Positions 34,930 to 45,379 of a stretch of DNA of 64,000 bases are shown in pieces; position 1 is the stretch's first letter, and every line of letters begins with the position of its first letter. The stretch comes from Maratus speciosus (Eukaryota > Arthropoda > Arachnida > Araneae > Salticidae): contig OZ010796.1 of the NCBI GenBank assembly GCA_963932465.1, forward strand, positions 76,590,974 through 76,654,973, in the 5' to 3' direction. Made by a program: the position numbers and the translations under genes. The notes under the pieces are model-generated. The model was not told where the DNA came from, made no database searches, and was given only the letters and a program-made list of their open reading frames with translations.

Positions 34930-35310
34930 TTAGACCGGGGACGGATCCAACCCATCATTTAGGGGGGGGGGGGGTCACAGCACTTTATAGATGATTTCTT
35001 AAGGAAACAATTTCCAAAATCGAGTAAATCCTATGAAAACGGAATATGCCTATAACGGCATAAGGGGTGGGGGGCGGGGGTACAACTCTTTATAGATGAT
35101 TTCTTAATGAAGCAATTTTCAAAAACAGCAAATCCTGCGAAAACGGAATATGCCTATAACGAAATTCTGGTTTAAAAGTAAAATTTTATGGTTCTAGTGA
35201 AAAGAAAGCAATAATAAATGTACCTGCTAAAACGGAAATCAGTCTAAAGCGGAATTTTTTCCCATCCTTTGCAATTCCATCTTAGCATGTTTTACTGTAT
35301 TAAGTGATAA
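34930..35310. mobile_element. Pogo-like repeat with G-runs and ~105-bp duplication
   Basis: 'cggatccaacccatcattta' then a G-run and 'actttatagatgatttctta', 'aaacggaatatgcctataac' is followed by a second similar copy about 110 bp on. The right end 'ccatcttagcatgttttactg' with ta matches the pogo/Tigger-like family of 39285 and 40105. Confidence 0.55.
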
Positions 35311-35573
35311 TATGTATTTAGAGTTTGATTAATCGGACAACATTGCAATACTTAAGATTTTTAAAATAAGTATTTAATAAATCAGGACACAAATTTTACA
35401 AATGATGAAGCTATTCAATATGCTATCGATATTTATACTAAATTTAATGCAGTAATCTTTATCTTGTACTTATACTATTTGACTCATTTAAAACAATCCA
35501 TACCTTCGAGCGACGTATTCATAATTTTATAAGTGAGAGACTCTTGTGTCTTAATTTATTGATTACTAGCAGA
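35311..35573. other. AT-rich spacer, no gene seen
   Basis: Short inter-repeat sequence with nothing recognised. Confidence 0.4.
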
Positions 35574-37992
35574 CCCGCTCGGCGTTGCCCGGGGTTTGTA
35601 AATAATAACCTTAAGAAAAACCCAAGTTTGTATGATTTTATATCTTTTGAAATTCTATTAAATGAGCCTAATTTTGGAGGCCCCATTGCCTTCCGCATAG
35701 TCTAGTGTGTTCCCAACAAACTTCTTTCCGAACGAATCTGTAATCTGGGTCCCCGCTACCTATGTCAGCATTTACAGGAATGTCGAAGACAATTGAAAAC
35801 CAAGTTGAGTGAGCCAAACCTCGTAGTAATTAACCCCATAGAATAGAAGAAAAAAAAAAGAATGCACCAATAATATTAGAAAATGTTTGTAACAAAAGTC
35901 TAATATAAAATTTAATAAAACAGAAAGTAGCTGAATTGTAATCTAAGTCGAAGGAAGCAAATCCCATTGAAATTAGATCCTTAAACCTGAAGAAAAAATG
36001 CGCCCCCAAGCGGTGGCAGACGCTTCCTTCCCTTGTAAACTCCATGAATTACTGTTAGCATTAACACGACATTTAATAAACGGGTGAAATCCCTTATCTA
36101 AAGTTACCTGTAAAATAACGCGATTTTTAATTTATGGCTGTAGTGAGTAGACGTCAGTTGATGCTGAAAAAGGAGATTAATGTTCGAAAAAGGTGGTAGC
36201 TGAGGTATAAAGAAAGATCGGGTCTTGGGGACCAGGGTCTTACTTAACTGAAATGTACTTGAATATAAGAAAATTTTTTGTGATTTTAAAGTAGCTGGGA
36301 GACGCTAAAACTGTGTTAAAGAAAACTGCAATAGAAAAGGATAGTTTTTAAAGAAGCTGCAACAAAGTTCCTAAGAAGGCGATTAATATTCAAAATTGGT
36401 GGTAGCTAAAGTCTGCATTTTTTTTTTCTTGTCGTTTATGTAGTAGCTAGAGAACTTAGAAGTTGTTAGAAAAAAAGTTTGTGAATCGGACCATTTTTAA
36501 GGAAGCTATAACAGGGGGTCCAACTGATAGTTGAGAGCAGGGGCCCTAACATGAAAACATGTTTAAATGTTTTAGTGCTTAGCGTTTTATATCTTCAATT
36601 AGCCAAAATGAAGCATAGGATATAAATTAATGATGTTAAAGAAATGCGCAAAATGGGGTAAATGCTTAAAAAAGGGCCCTAGGGCCCCAATAAAAATATG
36701 AAGGTGTTGGTCTAGGGAGAAAAGTCAAAGACTCAATTTTAAAAGTATGCAATGAGAAGATGAGAAAATTAGGGGGTGAAAAAATGCATGGCATACAAAA
36801 AATTCAAGGGGCCCCGGATCGGGCCCTACAGGACTAAATGGAAAAATGGTTCCAAAAGTGAAGATCGGATTAAGAGGAGAAATTTATTAATAATTTATGG
36901 TGCAAAAGCTTCAAGGGGCCCTAAACCGGGCCCCAAGGGAGAAGGGGCTTAAGTGGCATGTAGTTTGGTATAAAGATACTTTTTAGTAGTTTTTAAAGTA
37001 ATTAGAGGACTCTAGAACTATTCTAAAGAAAATTGCAAGCAATTCGGATCCTTTTTAAAGAAGCTGCACCAAGGGCCCAAGAAAGCGATTGATATTCAAA
37101 ATTGGTGGTAGCTGAAGTCTGAAAATTTTTTTTGTCGTTCATGTAGTAGATGTAGAACTTAAGAAGTTGTAAGGAAAAAAAAAAGCTCATAAATCAGACT
37201 ATTTTTAAGGGAGCTGTAATAGGAGGCCCCAATGGGGCCAACTGATAGTTGATAATAGGGCCCTAAGACGAAAACATGTTTAAATGTGTTAGTACTGAGC
37301 GTTTTAGATCTTCAGTTAGTCAAGATTAAGCATAGGACATGAATTAATCATTAGAATATAATTTGAAAGAAATGCGCAAAAAATTGGGGAAATGCTTAAA
37401 AAAGGGCCCTAGGGCCCCAATAAAATATGTGGGTGTTAGTCTAGGGAGAAGAGTCCAAGACTCAATTTTAAAATTACGCACTGAGAAGGTGAAAAAATTC
37501 GGGGGTGAAAAATGCATGGCACACAAAATGTTAAGGGGCTCTGAAACGGGCCCATGGTCTTAACTGGAATGGAGAAACGGGAGAATAACTAAATGGGGGG
37601 AAGTATCCCAAAAATGAAGATCAGATTTTTTTTTTAAAAAAAAAGCAATTTATAAACAATTTAATGCACTAAAACTTCAAGGGTCCCTGTACCGGGCCCC
37701 AAGGCTGCCAGGGTCTTAATTGAAATATAGTGATGGGATAGAAACTGAATGGATAATTCGTCCCAAAAACGAAGAAGATCGGATTGAAAATAGTCATGTT
37801 ATTAACAATTTAGTGCATAAAAACTGAAAGGGGCCCCGGCCCTTAAAAAATTAAAAATCTGAGCCTCAGGTGCACCAGGACCTGTCTTGGACTAATCACT
37901 CCTAAATTTTCAGACTTCTACGTGCGGTAGATTTCGCTAGCCATCGCAGACAGACACACGCACAGAGCGATTTGTTCTTTTATTAGTATAGA
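35574..37992. mobile_element. Dispersed repeat, 2.4 kb, class unknown
   Basis: It starts TACTAGCAGACCCGCTCGGC, followed by 'gttgcccggg', and ends 'cagacagacacacgcacag', 'agcgatttgttcttttatta', 'gtatagat'. This beginning-and-end combination is a widespread arthropod repeat style, but I cannot name its class with confidence. Only TACTA/TAGTA is shared as an inverted terminus. It contains a tandem duplication of about 730 bp (for example 'aaagggccctagggcccc' at 36671 and 37401) and many GGGCCC palindromes. No coding frame of note. A related start ('actagaaggtagcccgtcag') occurs at 56529. Confidence 0.6.
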
Positions 37993-38154
37993 TATACATT
38001 ATACAAAAGATGGAAAATGAAACTTTTATTTAGATAGAAAGAACTTTTTTAGAAAAACCTACTAAATTTGCAAGAGATTTGGGAAAAAATTCCATTTTAC
38101 ATTAGTTTCCGTCATAACAGGTAAACTCCTGTTACAGTTGTTTTCCCGGGTCCA

Positions 38155-38330
38155 TATAGTAAAACCTGTGAAAACGGAATCTCTGTAAGTCCTGTTTTAA
38201 AAAGAAATTTCCATGGTCCTAGAGAAATGAATGCAGTACATTTATATAATTGGTAGTACACTTGATAAAATCTATATAAAACGGATTTTTTTTCCATCCT
38301 TACGATTCCCTTTCAGCAGTTTTCAAGGTG
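38155..38330. mobile_element. Tigger/pogo-like MITE
   Basis: 'tatagtaaaacctgtgaaaa' then 'cggaatctctgtaa' at the left and 'cgattccctttcagcag' then 'ttttcaagg' at the right. Middle phrases 'ccatggtcctagagaaatg' recur at 40105. Non-coding. Confidence 0.6.
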
Positions 38331-39013
38331 CGTACGCCGTTTGGAATTTTTAAAGAGTTTGGCTGCTCTATTCCGGATTAGAAAATTTTGATTTCAGTTT
38401 TAAAAAATTTCTGCGTTTAATATCAGAATTAGAAACATTATTCTGCGAATAAACTCAAAAATAGGGATAAAACTGTACGCATCTTTAGTTTTCTACTGCA
38501 CAATAATATATAGGACTTGGTATACTTTAAAATGTACTTACCATTATTCTTTTTGCTCCTTTGTAAACGTTAGAAAAGAACCAGCAAAATGAAAAAATTA
38601 CAAATTTAATACAGCTTTTAAGACGTTTTCGACTAGCACATGCAATTGAAACAGTGGAAAGAACTAGAGATTCGAATTCGTTGTCGTCAGTTCGACGCAC
38701 AACCATTTTATCATATCAGTCTGCAGGCGCTAATGAGAAAAAGGGTCTAGGGAATAAATGCCTAAGGCTCTATAATGAATAGGGGACTCAAATTAGTTGG
38801 TCGGGAAACACTTCTTAGAAAAGATGCTTCGCAAAAAACGTTGGTCATTATTGTCCAGCAGAGCAGGTGCATTTTAGCAGGGGGTATTATTCTTCTTGTA
38901 GCTAAAAGCATAAGAAGTAATCGCCTGCCCTATTCCTGTTCTCACCGAGACACACGAGATAACTGCAATCTTTCACGAAAATATTCCGTAGCTGTGATTT
39001 TTCTTTCTTTAGA
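38331..39013. other. Mixed-composition spacer, no gene supported
   Basis: Positions 38640-39000 are less AT-rich and appear single-copy in the window, with an 80-codon frame at 38775-39017 (plus strand) that shows no domain. It could be unique host DNA. I see no splice pattern or motif strong enough to call an exon. Confidence 0.35.
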
Positions 39014-39017
39014 TTAA

Positions 39018-39217
39018 CCCTCCGTCTACCAGACGGGTCCATTGGACCCGACAGGTACATACAAAATATTCATTCAAACCAGAAATTTCTTTAAAATAAA
39101 CTAAGTATATAAACCAGACAAAAATAAGGTAAATAAATAAGTTAAATAGTTTTAAATAAAAATTCTGGTGTAGAACGTTTTATTAAAACTTGAATAAAAT
39201 TCCCGGTAGATCTAGGG
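39018..39217. mobile_element. piggyBac-like MITE, 200 bp, TTAA target
   Basis: TTAA at 39014-39017 and 39218-39221 flank termini CCCTCCGTCTACC and, inverted, CCCTAGATCTACC. A perfect subterminal palindrome cgggtccattggacccg (about 39033-39050) lies near the left end. The combination of TTAA duplication, CCCT start and subterminal palindrome fits piggyBac-type elements. Its ends differ from those of the 14392 copy, so it is a second family. Non-coding. Confidence 0.75.
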
Positions 39218-39284
39218 TTAATAATGTATCATGAGCTCAAATATTTTTAAATCAATACACTTTACATAAACTGAATTTACGAAT

Positions 39285-39464
39285 AAAAATATTCGTGAAA
39301 ATGGAATCTGTATGTAACGGCATTTTATCTTAAACATAATTTTTTGTAGTCCCGGAAAAAGTAGACAAAGCAGTTATAACAGACGATACCTCTTAGGATG
39401 GACACCTGCCTAAAACGGAATTTCCTCCCGTTAATTGCAATTCCATATTGCTAAGTTTTTACTG
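39285..39464. mobile_element. Tigger/pogo-like MITE
   Basis: 'cgtgaaaatggaatctgtat' with 'gtaacgg' at the left and 'gcaattccatattgctaag' with 'tttttactg' then ta at the right, matching the 40105 and 34930 copies. The left terminus is degraded. Confidence 0.55.
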
Positions 39465-40104
39465 TAGTTAAGAATTATTTTTCCAATATACTTTCTTAAA
39501 TCAGACGATAAAACCACCCTTGCACTTTTCCAATTGCTGCAACTGAAGTACAATGGTTAATATAAATATTATAAATCTAAGAGTCACCCCGGAACGTGAG
39601 GTATGATTTTTCTTTTGTGTGTGTTTTACAGTTAAATATATGAATATAGAATATACTTGATAAGACGGAATTAAAAAGTACGATGAAGTAAAAACGTTTC
39701 AGACAATTTCAGTCTTAGCAAGAACACCATTTATTATAAATACGTCATATTCTTCTTACCGGAAAAAAAATTCCGCTTAAGAAAGGATTCCGTCTCAGAC
39801 AAGTTCCGTTTTCACATGCTTCACTGCATATCTATTCCTACTTTCATTGTCCTGAGATTTAATGTACTTTATAGATAACTAAACACACTTAGAAAAATAA
39901 AGTGTTTTCTGAGGGTCTTACTGATTATTACGCTGCCTATAAATATGAAGAGCTCGATGCTGATATAATCTGAGAAGACGGAACGCGGGAGGGGAGGGTC
40001 AAGCTTTTTGCAGAACAATGATAATTCATCTACGTCCCTTCAAAACTCCAAACTGAAAGAGTTTCTTACGAACATTAAAAAAAAACTTATCGATACTTAA
40101 TCAA
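39465..40104. other. Spacer with pogo-like fragments
   Basis: The stretch 39640-39835 contains 'aaattccgcttaagaaagg', 'attccgtctcagacaag' and 'ttccgttttcacatgcttcac', an inverted pogo-like end. No gene. Confidence 0.4.
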
Positions 40105-40288
40105 ATAAAAGGCAGCCTGTGAAAATGAAACCTGTTTATGACGGAATATTGCATTAATTGGAAAATTTTATGGCTCTAGTCAAAATAATATAAAATATTT
40201 AGAGTACCGGATAACATTTAAATCTGCTTAATACGGATTTTTTCTTAACTTTGCGTTTCCGTTTTAGCACTTTTTTACTTACACTGTA
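40105..40288. mobile_element. Tigger/pogo-like MITE
   Basis: 'cagcctgtgaaaatgaaacc' with 'tgtttatgacgg' at the left, 'tatggctctagtcaaaata' in the middle, 'cgtttccgttttagcac' at the right. Directly followed by an inverted C-run/ggatcc unit (40315-40350). Confidence 0.5.
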
Positions 40289-40612
40289 CATTCATTTTTG
40301 AAGAGCTCCATTCATGACCCCCATGACCCCCCCCCCCCCTTGGATCCGCTATTGGTTTAGACTGCAATTTGCACAAAAATAATCCATAAGTTTACTAATC
40401 TTTATGTATGGAATCGTCAAACTCCTGATTTTATATAGTACATATTATTTTCATAGATACAAAATTCACTTTTATTCCATGTTTTAGATTTTCAAAATGT
40501 TGGGTGTACGTTATATAATGTGGCGAATTTAGTAAATAAGGGAATAAATATCAATATTAAATTTAACATATACTTATTCACGAAACATATACATAGCTTC
40601 GTTTTACTTTCA

Positions 40613-40790
40613 TTTAAGGCTGTTCTTAACTGCTCTGCTCAACAAGCGCAAAACGTTTTGACACATTTACAAATTCATTTTTTAACGGGAAGATATCAAA
40701 TTGGAAAGCCTGGAAATGGAAGCGATTTAGAATTGCACTGTTGTTTTTCCTTTTTTGATCAATCAATTACCTTTTAAGTTAGAAGCAGGG
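40613..40790. mobile_element. 16921-family MITE, left half
   Basis: 'ttaaggctgttcttaactgc' then 'tctgctcaacaagcgcaaaa', 'tgacacatttacaaattc', 'gatcaatcaattacc' match one arm of the 16921 and 41791 copies. It stops at the middle, so only half is present. Confidence 0.7.
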
Positions 40791-41450
40791 TTGTACCATG
40801 CTGGGTTAACCATGCAGGGTTAAACCATGCTGGTTTAAACCGTGGTTTAAACCAAATGGTTTTTCTCTTTTTCCCTAATGTTTTCTTTTATTTTACACAT
40901 TATTGAAAAGTGCAAAATCCAAGTTATGCAGAAGCTATAAGCAAAGCTTTAGAAAAATGATGATGAATTAATAAATTTGTAAAGGTGACAAACTTTTCTT
41001 ATAAGCTTTAAATATTCATAAGACTAATTTTTCTAAAATTAGCTGGGAAGAAAAAAATAAGTAGTTAATTATTTTTCTTCTTTTTTTAAGTCTTTTATTT
41101 TTAAAAATAGCCAAAATGGCAGATTTGAGCTAAAAATACACTTTTACTACTTAGATTGCTTGATTAGTTAAGATTTACTAAGAATTACATATGCCTCAAT
41201 GATGACATAATCATAAGTAATTCTCTACATTGGTTACTTTATGTTCTGTATGACTGTATGCTAATGAATGATTGGCTGTGAGTTTTCTTCGCTGTATCAT
41301 GGCTATTGGGTTTAGTAAGTTTTTGTTTTTCTTGCATTCCTACATTGGGATCGGGGTTATGCATTATGATTTTATTATGTTACCAGCAGGATTGGCACGG
41401 TTTAAATCAATTGGTTAACCAACTGGTTTTTTAGAAACGATCTATTTCCT
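40791..41450. repeat. hAT-like repeat with ggtttaaacc motifs
   Basis: Left: 'gcagggttgtaccatgctgg' then a series of ggttaaacc/ggtttaaacc motifs (40795-40865). Right: 'gcaggattggcacggttta' with 'ggttaaccaactgg' (41385-41440). Both sides have the same orientation, so this may be two fragments of one family and not a complete element. Confidence 0.4.
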
Positions 41451-41790
41451 CATTTTTGTAATTTAAGTATTTCAAATTATTGGATATAAATAATTTCTAC
41501 TTTTAACAGTCTTATCCCAGCAGTCACTGTGAGACCATAGTGAGTCTATGTTATATTTGTATGCATGTAGAATGCAAATTGCATGTGTTGATGAACATAT
41601 CTGAAGATCTAAAGATAAAATTTAAAACATGCGAATGTAGCAAAGATAAAATAGATAAAAAATATTCAATATTTTGAATAAAATATTTTCCTTTGAGAAA
41701 ACAGATTATTTACAATTAATAACATAAAATGACCTTTAAGATTTCAGTCAAGCTACAAAGGAAAATTTTCTTGATTGGGGAGATTATCTT

Positions 41791-42202
41791 TTAAGGCTGT
41801 TCTCAACTGCTCTACTCAACAAGCGCAAAATGCTTTGACACATTTACAAATTCATTTTTTAACGGAAAGATAAAATTGGGAGGCCTGACTGGATGCGATT
41901 TGGAAGCAAACTGTTTTCCTTTTTTGATAATTACCTATTGAATTATAAGCAATTTTGATCACGTGACAAAGATGTTTTTACCTTCCTTGAGTAGTTATTT
42001 TTCTTTCGCGTGAAAATTCGGTTCAAAACGCCAACTTTGACACTATTTTTGTTTGAAAAAAAAAAAAAAAAACCCGGAAAACACAGTTCTATTACATAGT
42101 TTCTGAACAACAGCATCTGCTAGTTTCATGCATTTCCGAACAAAAATAAATTAAAACTTATGTCATAAAGTTGCCCTTTCGGATTTTAGAACAGCCTTGA
42201 GA
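41791..42202. mobile_element. 16921-family MITE, complete copy
   Basis: TIRs: TTAAGGCTGTTCTCAACTGC at the left and TCTCAAGGCTGTTCT (inverted) at the right. It is in the reverse orientation to the 16921 copy and complete. The middle has 'gatcacgtgacaaag' and an A-run of about 17 at 42056-42072. Non-coding. Confidence 0.8.
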
Positions 42203-42849
42203 ATAAAAGGGAAACTCGAAGATATGAAGTCGAATAAGAGGACATTGAAAAATTGGGTGCTAGCGAAGCACCTGTTTACTTTTAAATAAAATATGCAATA
42301 AGATATTTAAATCGTCTATTGCATAATCGAATCCACTATTTAGATCTGACAAAAAAATGGGTAAAAATCGGGATAAGGTTCGCGTGAGATAACAGAAAAG
42401 TCTCATAAAAATGCCCAAAAATATATATTAATTTTTAGATTAGACATATAAAAGTAATACATATTATAAAATAGCTTAGAAAAAAATCCTGTGTATTAAG
42501 TCTGATGGCTGTTTAAATGTTTTAGTGGATGACAACTTTTATAAATCTATTTTCCATTTTAAGATCAATGTTTTCAGTAGTCTAAAAAGCTGGTAAATAG
42601 GTATTTCTGTTTATTTTACTGTTGCCTTTTTTTTTTTTTTTTTCAACATGGCAGTTTCTGAGGAGAAGTGTGAAATGACAATACACAATACCTCTTGAAA
42701 CGTGTAAAGAACCTACTGTTAAATTCAAATCATTCCAGGAATTCTTTATAAAAAGCTTTACTTTCAATAAAAGATAATTGTTCATGTAGTGTTCTAATAG
42801 AAAAATCAGATATCTCTGTTTGCAAATATTCGAGGGGTCTCTCAATGGG

Positions 42850-43010
42850 AGAAATTGTGTACGAGATTACGGAATCACCTTGATTCAGCTGATTACTATG
42901 ATGACATGTAGTTATACCTGATTACACATAGATTACAGCTGTTTACAGTTGATTTCACTTGGAAATACGTGATTACACTTTGATTACAAGTGATTAAATT
43001 GCTAAAATTT
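42850..43010. repeat. Short-period TGATTACA-type repeat
   Basis: At least eight gattac/gtgattac motifs at irregular 12-20 bp spacing (for example 'ctgattacacatagattac', 'cgtgattacactttgattac'). It resembles the subterminal part of a TIR element. The opposite end is not seen. Confidence 0.6.
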
Positions 43011-43048
43011 GAATTTAACAGTTTTACTCGATTTTACTGCCTTCCAAA

Positions 43049-43643
43049 CATCTGTTTTTTTTTTCTTTTTTTTACACATTCATTTTTTATATTTTTCCAA
43101 AATAAGAAAATAGTATCAAGCAGAACGGTGATTTGCCTATCCCCGTTCTGCCGACAGTGGCGTAGCTAAGGGGGTGGGGTCTGAATCTCACCCCAAACGA
43201 CGGGCTCGTACACTAAATCATGAATAACAAAAGTAGTAACTTCTACTAAAACGGCAATTTTTTTTCTTTTTTTTTTTACATGTTAACTTTTTAGATTTGT
43301 CCAAAATAAGAAAATAGTATCAAGCAGAACGGTGATTTGCCTATCCCCGTTCTGCCGACAGTGGCGTAGCTAAGGGGATGGGGTCTGAATCTCACCCCAA
43401 ACGACGGGCTCGTACACTAAATCATGAATAATAAAAGTAGTAACTTCTACTAAAACGGCAATTTTTTTTTCTTTTTTTTTTTACATGTTAACTTTTTAGA
43501 TTTGTCCAAAATAAGAAAATAGTATCAAGCAGGACGGTGATTTGCCTATCACCTTTCTGCCGATAGTGGCGTAGCCAAGGGTGTGGGGTTGGAATCTCCC
43601 CTCTAACGATGGGTCCGTACACTAAATCATGGATAATAAAAGT
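43049..43643. repeat. ~205-bp tandem array, left three units
   Basis: The anchor aataagaaaatagtatcaag is at 43101, 43305 and 43510 (204 and 205 bp apart). Each unit has a T/C tract, the anchor, 'cggtgatttgcctat', 'cagtggcgtagc', 'gggtctgaatctc'-type sequence, 'cgtacactaaatcatg' and 'agtagtaacttctactaaaa'. The array is split after the third unit and resumes at 51734. Confidence 0.92.
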
Positions 43644-43780
43644 ACCATATTTTATGGAAGAAGCGCAGCGGTGTTTACGAGTTTGAAAGTTAATTGTTTT
43701 TCAAGTGCGGCGTTTACACCATGTGCGGCGTTTACGATTATTATTTTTTCGCGCGCTTAAAATTGGGATAAAATAAAAAT

Positions 43781-44105
43781 TCCTTAAGGCAGTTCTTCAA
43801 GCCTCCTCTCAACAACGCGGAACTTTCTGGCACATTTTCTGATATTTTTAAACGTAACGGCATAAATTTGGAAGGTCTGACTATTGAAGCGATTTGAAAT
43901 TGCAACACATTTTCCCGTTTTGATAAATAAATTTCTTAACGAATTATAAGCGATTCTGGTCACTTGACGGCAAGTTTTTTGCCTTTCTCGTTCTGCCGGA
44001 GGGGGAATTCGGTTTAAAACGTCCACTTAGACAGTATTTTCTGAAAGATCTTCTATCTTTACCAAAAAATAGAAAAAGCCTTGCGATTACATAGTTTGTT
44101 GGACG
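43781..44105. mobile_element. 16921-family MITE fragment
   Basis: 'ccttaaggcagttcttcaag', 'aattataagcgattctggtc', 'cagtattttctgaaagatc' match the family. It is diverged and lacks one end. It lies in the left part of the TIR element. Confidence 0.55.
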
Positions 44106-44241
44106 CCTGCTTAATTTAAAAATTACATAAAAATATTTAAAATCTGATTTAAATACTTTAAATAAAATTTTAGACCTCTTAACTTATTAAAAATGAGGCA
44201 CTTTACATTGTCCAGAAAACTTTGATTAAAGTTGGGTCAAT

Positions 44242-44246
44242 GTAGC
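44242..44246. repeat. Target duplication gtagc, left
   Basis: The 5 bp gtagc directly before the 5' LTR recur directly after the 3' LTR at 51577-51581. A 5-bp duplication is normal for LTR retrotransposons and shows the two LTRs belong to one insertion event. Confidence 0.95.
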
Positions 44247-45069
44247 TGTTGGCAAGGGCCATGTGTTTTTAAATCTCACATGTAACGAAAGTATTTTTTT
44301 CCTCCCGCCCGTTATTTTGCTAACGGTAACATTTTTCTCTTCGCGCGCTTTTAGGGTTAATGTAATAATATGACGTAAGAGGGTAGAGGTTTTTTATTAT
44401 TCGGACAGACATGCGGTTTCTGAGCTAGAGAAGAGGGATACTAGGATTTTTGCTGCGAAAATGCGGAGTTAAGAAAGAAAAAAGGGTTCGGTTCGGATAT
44501 TGATGGTTTTGACCGATAACCCTTAAAATTGTTGCGTTAATCACCCTTGAAATATTCGCTGCGAATAAGATGTATAAAATTTAACTGCGAAAAATTGAGT
44601 TATTCAGTAGGTGAGATACCGTCTGCCCACAGGATAAAACCTAAATTAAAATCGAAGCAATTAAACTGCGCCACCCTTTTGAAAGTGAGTCCTCTTTTGC
44701 GTTTTATAGTAGATTGAGTTCTTTGAGATTTTATAGTATGATTATTTCTGAAAATGTTATTTCTATGTATATAGTGTATAATATTTGTGTGTTTGTTCTA
44801 AATTTAATTGTGTAAATATTCTATATTCTAAATTTAAGCGCATTGCGCATAGTCAAAATGTTAAGCAGTGTGTTATGTTTTTATGTTTAAGAATTGTATA
44901 TACAAATGTTTCATTAAAGTTAAGATTTATTAATTTGTTTTGGTTTAAATTTGAAGTTTAGTGTGTATTTTTGTTAAGAGTAAGTATAGCCGCCCTGCGG
45001 GCGTGTCATCGCAGTTTAGCGGCACATTTCTATGTCATTGTTTTACGTTGTTAGTTTGAGTTTCTGACA
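44247..45069 (+). repeat. 5' LTR, 823 bp
   Basis: It begins TGTTGGCAAGGGCC and ends TTTGAGTTTCTGACA. It has the same length as, and no visible difference from, the 3' LTR. A TATAAAAT at 44573-44580 is a possible core promoter and attaaa at 44913-44918 a possible poly-A signal. U3/R/U5 borders cannot be fixed from sequence alone. Confidence 0.97.
44573..44580 (+). promoter_or_regulatory. Possible TATA box in 5' LTR
   Basis: TATAAAAT about 500 bp before the end of the LTR. It is the best TATA-like match in the LTR. AT-richness makes chance matches common, so this is tentative. Confidence 0.35.
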
Positions 45070-45076
45070 TAGAAAG

Positions 45077-45093
45077 TGGCGAGCCAGCCAGGA
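45077..45093 (+). promoter_or_regulatory. Primer binding site, tRNA-Arg-like
   Basis: TGGCGAGCCAGCCAGGA, 7 bp after the LTR. Its complement, TCCTGGCTGGCTCGCCA, matches the 3' end plus CCA of tRNA-Arg(ACG) as I remember the animal sequence. The TGG start fits priming by a CCA-ended tRNA. Confidence 0.75.
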
Positions 45094-45379
45094 TTGCGAG
45101 TTTGATTATGATTTGATTTTTTAATATGAGAAATAATCATACTAGAGGTTAATTCCATTTACGTTAGGAATAACAATAACTGATGCCGCATATTTAGTAT
45201 TTATAATATATTTTCGTTTTCATACTCATCATGGGGTGAATTTTTATTTATTATGTTAAATTATAATTATAATGTTGTGATTGTCGAGTTTAGAATTTAT
45301 GAGAATTTATGAGTTATTGTTAGAATTATAGATAAGATTTGTATTTGAGATTTTGAGTATATTTTCATTTATATAAAAA

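Noticed and set aside
35574..37992. LTR retrotransposon or solo LTR
   Set aside because: No TG...CA ends, no target duplication visible, and the internal ~730-bp duplication is not at the ends.
38775..39017. 80-codon plus-strand frame as a host exon
   Set aside because: No recognisable motif, and its end coincides with the TTAA of a piggyBac-like MITE; evidence is too weak for a gene call.
40791..41450. Complete hAT element bounded by the two ggttaaacc clusters
   Set aside because: Both clusters have the same orientation, so they do not form a terminal inverted repeat.
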